Shown piece by piece: positions 59,078 to 64,000 of a stretch of 64,000 nt of DNA. Position 1 is the stretch's first letter. The number at the start of each line of letters is the position of its first letter. Under the pieces are notes generated by a model. It did no database searches. It was given only the letters and a program-made list of their open reading frames with translations, and had not been told where the DNA came from. Source of the stretch: Dallia pectoralis (taxonomy: Eukaryota; Chordata; Actinopteri; Esociformes; Umbridae); the NCBI GenBank assembly GCA_029465975.1, contig CM055745.1, positions 5,146,204-5,210,203 on the forward strand, given 5' to 3'. The position numbers and the translations under genes are program-made.

Positions 59078-60280
59078 ATTACATGCGAATAACGTTGAAC
59101 ATCTCCTAACAAGAGCACATGTCAAGGTCTGTAGAAAACTTTGCACTTTGAACAATGAGTTCTCGTAGTCGACATGTTGGATTCAGGAGTAAAGACCTGA
59201 GCGACTGAATAGAGACAATTTGTCATGGCCAGGCGACTGGGTCAGAGCATCTCTGAAGCGGCAAGGCTTGCGTGGTGCTCCCGGTCAGCAGTGGAGCGGG
59301 CCAAATGACTGTGGTCCGAGGAGGGGCATTCAAACAGGGCAACACGGTGTCGGGTCCCCCGATGCTCATCGATGCATGAGGGCAACAGAGGCAATTCCAT
59401 CTAGTCTGAACAGACTAGAGGTTACCGGAGGATTGTGTCACGCCACACGGTGCATCGCACCATGCGCTCTATGCGGCAGAGTAGTCGCAGACCGGTCAGA
59501 GTGCCTGTGATGACCCCTGTCTCCCGTTATAAACGCACCTAAATGGCGAGCTAGTGTGGAAACTGGAACTTTGAGCAGCGGAAGAAGGCTGCTCGTGCTC
59601 GGTTCGACGGGTCACGTTTGCGAGTCACGCGGACGACGTGTTCACATGGGGAAGTGGCGGCACCAGGGAGCACTGTGGGAAGACTACAAGCTGGTGGAGG
59701 GAGTGTGGTGCTCTGGGTAATGTTCTGCTGGTTAACCCGGGGTCTGGGCATTTATGTGGACATCAATTTGACACGTGCCACAACTAAACATTCTAGCAGA
59801 CCAGGTTGATATCTGTGGCCTCTTTCAGCTGGATAATGCACCCTGCCACACTGTACACACTGTTAAGGAATGTTTGAAGAACCTGATTAAGACAATCTAG
59901 TCTGCTCCACCTCTTCACTTAGAGGATTGAAATATCTGCTGCTAATGTATTGGTGCCAGATATCACAGGACACCTTCAGGGGTCTTGTAGAGTCCATGTC
60001 TTGGTGCCAGATATCACAGGACACCTTCAGGGGTCTTGTAGAGTCCATGTCTTGGTGCCAGATACCACAGGACACCTTCAGTGATCTTGTAGAGTCCATG
60101 TCTTGGTGCCAGATACCACAGGACACCTTCAGGGGTCTTGTAGAGTCCATGTCATGGTACCAGATACCACAGGACACCTTCAGGGGTCTTGTAGAGTCCA
60201 TGTCTTGGCGAGTCGGTGCTGATTTGGCGGCACGAGGAGAACCGACAGCATTTTATGCATTATAAATGATGAGGTCACTT
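59078..60280 (+). mobile_element. Tc1-like transposon relic (family A), second copy
   Basis: Order of recognisable pieces: GCGAATAACGTTGAACATCT (pre-coding), then AAGACCTGAGCGACTGAATA (transposase start region, about 59192). Then come GACTGGGTCAGAGCATCTCT (helix-turn-helix), CGCAGACCGGTCAGAGTGCC (about 59488) and GGAGGGAGTGTGGTGCTCTG (GGGSV.LW motif, about 59696). GGATAATGCACCCTGCCACA (second catalytic D, DNAPCH, about 59833) follows, then the C-terminal GLVES region with a 51-bp array, and GGCGGCACGAGGAG near the end. Indels and stops throughout, and the block from the DNAPCH region to the C-terminus is shortened. Terminal repeats are not clear. Same family and orientation as the 29.76-kb copy. 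Confidence 0.85.
59951..60210 (+). repeat. 51-bp minisatellite in the Tc1 transposase C-terminal region, 5 copies
   Basis: The unit is TGGTGCCAGATACCACAGGA, then CACCTTCAGGGGTCTTGTAG, then AGTCCATGTCT. It is the normal C-terminal transposase sequence repeated in frame (17 codons, MSWCQIPQDTFRGLVES). The frame reads through from 59927 to 60265. Few differences between units, so the expansion is much younger than the transposon. Confidence 0.93.
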
Positions 60281-60357
60281 ACTATATATCTTGTTTGTAA
60301 AATATATAAAATAAAATGTAATCAATTAATAATTGATAAATGCATACATAATAATAA

Positions 60358-60950
60358 GTACAGAGTAGACATTGTTCATGTTGTTTATGATTACTGTAGT
60401 TGGAGACAGCTGATTTTTAACTGAATATCTTCATAGACGTACAGAGGCCCATTATCAGCAACCATCACTTCTGTGTTCCAATGGCACATTGTGTTTGTCA
60501 ATCTAAGTTTATAATATCAAATGGCTCACTGATCATTAGAAAACGTTTTGGCCTTTAGACTGGTTCAGCATCTGGAACATCAGCATATCTGGGTTCCATT
60601 AGAGGCTCAAATGGCCTTAATCAAATAATGGTCTTTTGAAATATATCCGTTAATTCTTGTTCTAAGAAATGACGGCTAAATCATGCAAAAATTGGCCAAG
60701 AAACGGAAGAAATGTTTGTTTAGTAAATGTGTAGTACTCCCTTCACAGATCAGCTCAAACTGCCGCTATCCAGAATAGAAAAAGGTGTTGGAGGCCCCAA
60801 AGAACAGTTAAGCAAGAGGGCAAATACATTAGTGTGTTTAGTTTAAGAACCAGATGCCTCACAGGTCCACAACTGGAAGCTTCTTTAAATATTAGTAGAG
60901 GTGGTTCAACACTAATTACAAAAGAGTAAAACATTAAGAGTTGCCAGGAA
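60358..60950 (+). pseudogene. Tc1-like (family B) 5' half with N-terminal transposase remnant
   Basis: AGGCCCATTATCAGCAACCA and ACTGATCATTAGAAAACGTT are the long 5' arm also seen at 54.6 kb. Unlike that copy, this one continues into coding sequence: about 60610 on (ATGGCCTTAA), ATTCTTGTTCTAAGAAATGA, AAAATTGGCCAAGAAACGGA (helix-turn-helix) and GTAGTACTCCCTTCACAGAT, then CACAGGTCCACAACTGGAAG. The DDE catalytic part and the right end are absent; the 30-bp array follows. Frame broken; dead. Confidence 0.8.
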
Positions 60951-60984
60951 CCAAGTGGTACCACTTATCACCTGGCTATTACCA

Positions 60985-62339
60985 ACCCTACTGATATCAC
61001 TATTAATTATATCACCCTAACTGATATCACTATTAATTATATCACCCTAACTGATATCACTATTAATTATATCACCCTAACTGATATCACTATTAATTAT
61101 ACCACCCTAACTGAGATCACTATTAATTATATCACCCTAACAGATACCACACTTACTGATATCACTATTAATTATACCACCCTAACTGATATCACTATTA
61201 ATTATATCACCCTAACTGATATCACTATTAATTATATCACCCTAACTGATATCACTATTAATTATATCACCCTAACTGATATCACTATTAATTATATCAC
61301 CCTAACTGATATCACTCTAACTGATATCACTATTAATTATATCACCCTAACTGATATCACTATTAATTATATCACCCTAACTGATATCACTATTAATTAT
61401 ATCACCCTAACAGATACCACACTTACTGATATCACTATTAATTATACCACCCTAACTGATATCACTATTAATTATATCACCCTAACTGATATCACTATTA
61501 ATTATATCACCCTAACTGATATCACTATTAATTATATCACTCTAACTGATATCACTATTAATTATATCACCCTAACTGATATCACTATTAATTATATCAC
61601 CCTAACTGATACCACCCTTACTGATATCACCCTAACTGATACCACCCTTACTGATATCACCCTAACTAATATCACTATTAATTATACCACCCTAACTGAT
61701 ATCACTATTAATTATACCACCCTAACTAATATCACTATTAATTATACCACCCTAACTGATATCACTATTAATTATACCACCCTAACTGATATCACTATTA
61801 ATTATACCACCCTAACTGATATCACTATTAATTATACCACCCTAACTGATATCACTATTAATTATACCACCCTAACTAATATCACTATTAATTATACCAC
61901 CCTAACTGATATCACTATTAATTATACCACCCTAACTGATATCACTATTAATTATACCACCCTAACTAATATCACTATTAATTATACCACCCTAACTGAT
62001 ATCACTATTAATTATACCACCCTAACTGATATCACTATTAATTATACCACCCTAACTGATATCACTATTAATTATACCACCCTAACTGATATCACTACTA
62101 CTGTTAACACCCTAACTGATATCACTATTAATTATACCACCCTAACTAATATCACTATTAATTATACCACCCTAACTGATATCACCCTTACTGATATCAC
62201 TATTAATTATATCACCCTAACAGATACCACACTTACTGATATCACTATTAATTATACCACTCTAACTGATATCACTATTAATTATACCACCCTAACTGAT
62301 ATCACTACTACTGTTAACACCCTAACTGATATCACTATC
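60985..62339 (+). repeat. 30-bp minisatellite, about 45 copies
   Basis: The unit is CTGATATCACTATTAATTAT followed by ATCACCCTAA or ACCACCCTAA. The ATC form dominates on the left and the ACC form on the right. Occasional truncated units (CTGATACCACCCTTA) also occur. Confidence 0.97.
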
Positions 62340-62598
62340 AATGATTTGGTTTTATGTGTCTTTCCCACAGAGCATCCTTTGATTTTGGAGGAAGTGCAGT
62401 ACATGAACACATGAGTACAGGATTTGTGTACCTCACTGTATAATTGTATTACCAGCGAGTGATATTGTGAAATTGGTTGACATGGTTGTTCTGTAGACTT
62501 TCCTTCAACTATAATGTATATGTTTTCCTCTTGATCAGTTTGTACATGTATTCTGTATACTGTATGCGTGTAACAAGTAATGTGAAACAATAATCTTA
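62340..62598. other. Intron DNA, no gene seen
   Basis: Short AT-rich spacer between the 30-bp and 32-bp arrays. Confidence 0.45.
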
Positions 62599-63298
62599 CG
62601 CTGTGTTTGCCATAGTACTACACATAAGTACACTGTGTTTGCCATAGTACTACACATGAGTACGCTGTGTTTGCCATAGTACTACACATGAGTACACTGT
62701 GTTTGCCATAGTACTACACATAAGTACACTGTGTTTGACATAGTACTACACATAAGTACACTGTGTTTGCCATAGTACTACACATGAGTACGCTGTGTTT
62801 GCCGTAGTACTACACACGAGTACACTGTATTTGCCATACTACTACACATGAGTACGCTGTGTTTGACATTGTACTACACATGAGTACACTGTGTTTGACA
62901 TAGTACTACACATGAGTACGCTGTGTTTGACATAGTACTACACACGAGTACGCTGTGTTTGACATAGTACTACACACAAGTACACTGTGTTTGACAAACA
63001 TCAGTAATACACACGAGTACACTGTTTGACATAGTACTACACACGAGTACACTGTGTTTGACATAGTACTACACATGAGTACGCTGTGTTTGACATAGTA
63101 CTACACACGAGTACGCTGTGTTTGACATAGTACTACACACAAGTACACTGTGTTTGACAAACATCAGTAATACACACGAGTACACTGTTTGACATAGTAC
63201 TACACACGAGTACACTGTGTTTGACATAGTACTACACATGAGTACGCTGTGTTTGACATAGTACTACACACGAGTACGCTGTGTTTGACATAGTACTA
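62599..63298 (+). repeat. 32-bp minisatellite, about 22 copies, with a ~160-bp higher-order repeat
   Basis: The unit is GTACTACACATGAGTACACT followed by GTGTTTGCCATA. The aberrant unit GACAAACATCAGTAATACAC occurs at about 62991 and again about 160 bp later, inside two essentially identical five-unit blocks. Confidence 0.95.
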
Positions 63299-63763
63299 TA
63301 GATTCCTTGAAGGACACTTTTCCTCTCTGGTGGGGGATTCAGATTTGGCCTGATGTGGTCTCTGTAACCTCCCTGCCATCCAGACGAGATCTTATACATG
63401 GCCTGTCACCTGATCTGATATTCATAGATCTGATGATGCGTGATTACCAATTTGAATGGCTTCTAAAGCATTTCTCAACAGCTGCTCCTTTCACACACAC
63501 ACACACATCACATGCAAAGTGAAGAGATTAGCACAGTATTTCTGCTCCGAACCAAAGGGATTGCTGCGCTGATTCTAGACAAATCAGAGAGGGAAACGGT
63601 CCCAGTTAAATTTGTTTGGCTGATGTAAATATTTGAAGACAATTTCCAAACATCTTTACCGTTGACAGATGGGGCTGACGTTATTTCCGGGGGTTCAGCA
63701 ATCAGAGGGCTCTGTTGTTGTGATGCTTGAGTGCAGGTGGGTGGGTGTGTGCGCGTGATTGTT

Positions 63764-63806
<43 letters not shown>

Positions 63807-64000
63807 TGTGTGTAGTAACAAACAGATCAAATAAAATGTAGAAGTCAGTTAAATTGAACAGGACGTGCGATAATAGAATGAGAACACAGAATTAGAGCCA
63901 TGGAACCGCGGATCAGCTAGGAGAACCTCCGAAACTCATTTGATATCTGACGACGTTAAGTGAACACGATACATAAACGGTAATTCATTGCAATTTGACC
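63299..64000. other. Intron DNA to window end
   Basis: No exon supported. (TG)n microsatellite at about 63768-63812. The stretch 63540-63700 is AT-balanced and unique-looking and could be a conserved non-coding element, but nothing in the sequence alone shows that. Confidence 0.4.

Larger units (their letters stand above)
17805..64000 (+). other. ntrk3: ntrk3 intron 1 (partial, at least 46 kb)
   Basis: No sequence resembling the next TrkC exon (the short leucine-rich repeat exon beginning around IENW) was seen on either strand to the end of the window. The stretch is therefore inferred to be intron. TrkC introns are very long in other vertebrates. An embedded small gene cannot be excluded, but none is supported. 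Confidence 0.6.

Noticed and set aside
60985..62339. CCCTAA in every 30-bp unit, considered as interstitial telomeric repeat
   Set aside because: The hexamer occurs once per 30 bp within an unrelated unit; there is no tandem CCCTAA run.
17805..64000. Search for further ntrk3 exons (leucine-rich repeat, Ig, kinase)
   Set aside because: No segment resembling the expected peptide motifs with flanking splice sites was found, so none is annotated.

Overview
The window is vertebrate, almost certainly teleost fish, DNA. One protein-coding gene of the host is recognisable: the first coding exon of ntrk3 (TrkC neurotrophin-3 receptor) on the + strand at 17560-17798, ending in a consensus splice donor. 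I see no later ntrk3 exon, so everything from 17799 to 64000 is best read as the start of a very long intron 1, and the first 17.5 kb as upstream flank. No RNA gene was seen. Several repeats point to fish: a Tf1/sushi-type LTR element, an RTE-like LINE, at least three Tc1 families with sequences familiar from teleosts, and two short repeats (30788-30940 and 56824-56930) that I associate with salmonids and pikes. That last placement is an inference.

Layout. 1-1.87 kb: no gene seen. 1.89-4.03 kb: 5'-truncated LINE with one frameshift. 4.25-6.81 kb: complete, very young, non-autonomous LTR retrotransposon with 412-bp LTRs, a 5-bp target duplication, a self-priming signal, and a 560-codon repetitive ORF in place of gag-pol. 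6.8-14.9 kb: flank with two minisatellites and a Tc1 transposase relic. 14.93-17.19 kb: 58-bp minisatellite reaching to within 375 bp of the ntrk3 ATG. 17.56-17.80 kb: ntrk3 exon. 18.2-21.5 kb: 31-bp and 37/39-bp minisatellites. 21.5-29.2 kb: intron DNA with a CpG-richer stretch (26.2-27.7 kb) and a Tc1-derived MITE. 29.2-36.6 kb: 50-, 10-, 32- and 16-bp arrays and a Tc1 relic. 36.6-44.0 kb: a 7.4-kb, 61-bp-unit array. 45.8-47.3 kb: 21/33-bp array with an internal inversion. 50.8-53.0 kb: a solo LTR and a hAT-type MITE, both with intact target duplications. 54.6-61 kb: Tc1 derivatives and 50-, 12- and 51-bp arrays. 61-63.3 kb: 30- and 32-bp arrays.

The striking property is tandem repetition. 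About a third of the window is minisatellite, in some seventeen unrelated arrays with units of 10-61 bp. Most long ORFs are artefacts of stop-free repeats. The most interesting points are the LTR element, whose repeat units are all multiples of three, and two Tc1 relics in which different minisatellites arose at the same place in the transposase C-terminal coding region. All motif and homology calls are by eye; no search or alignment was run.
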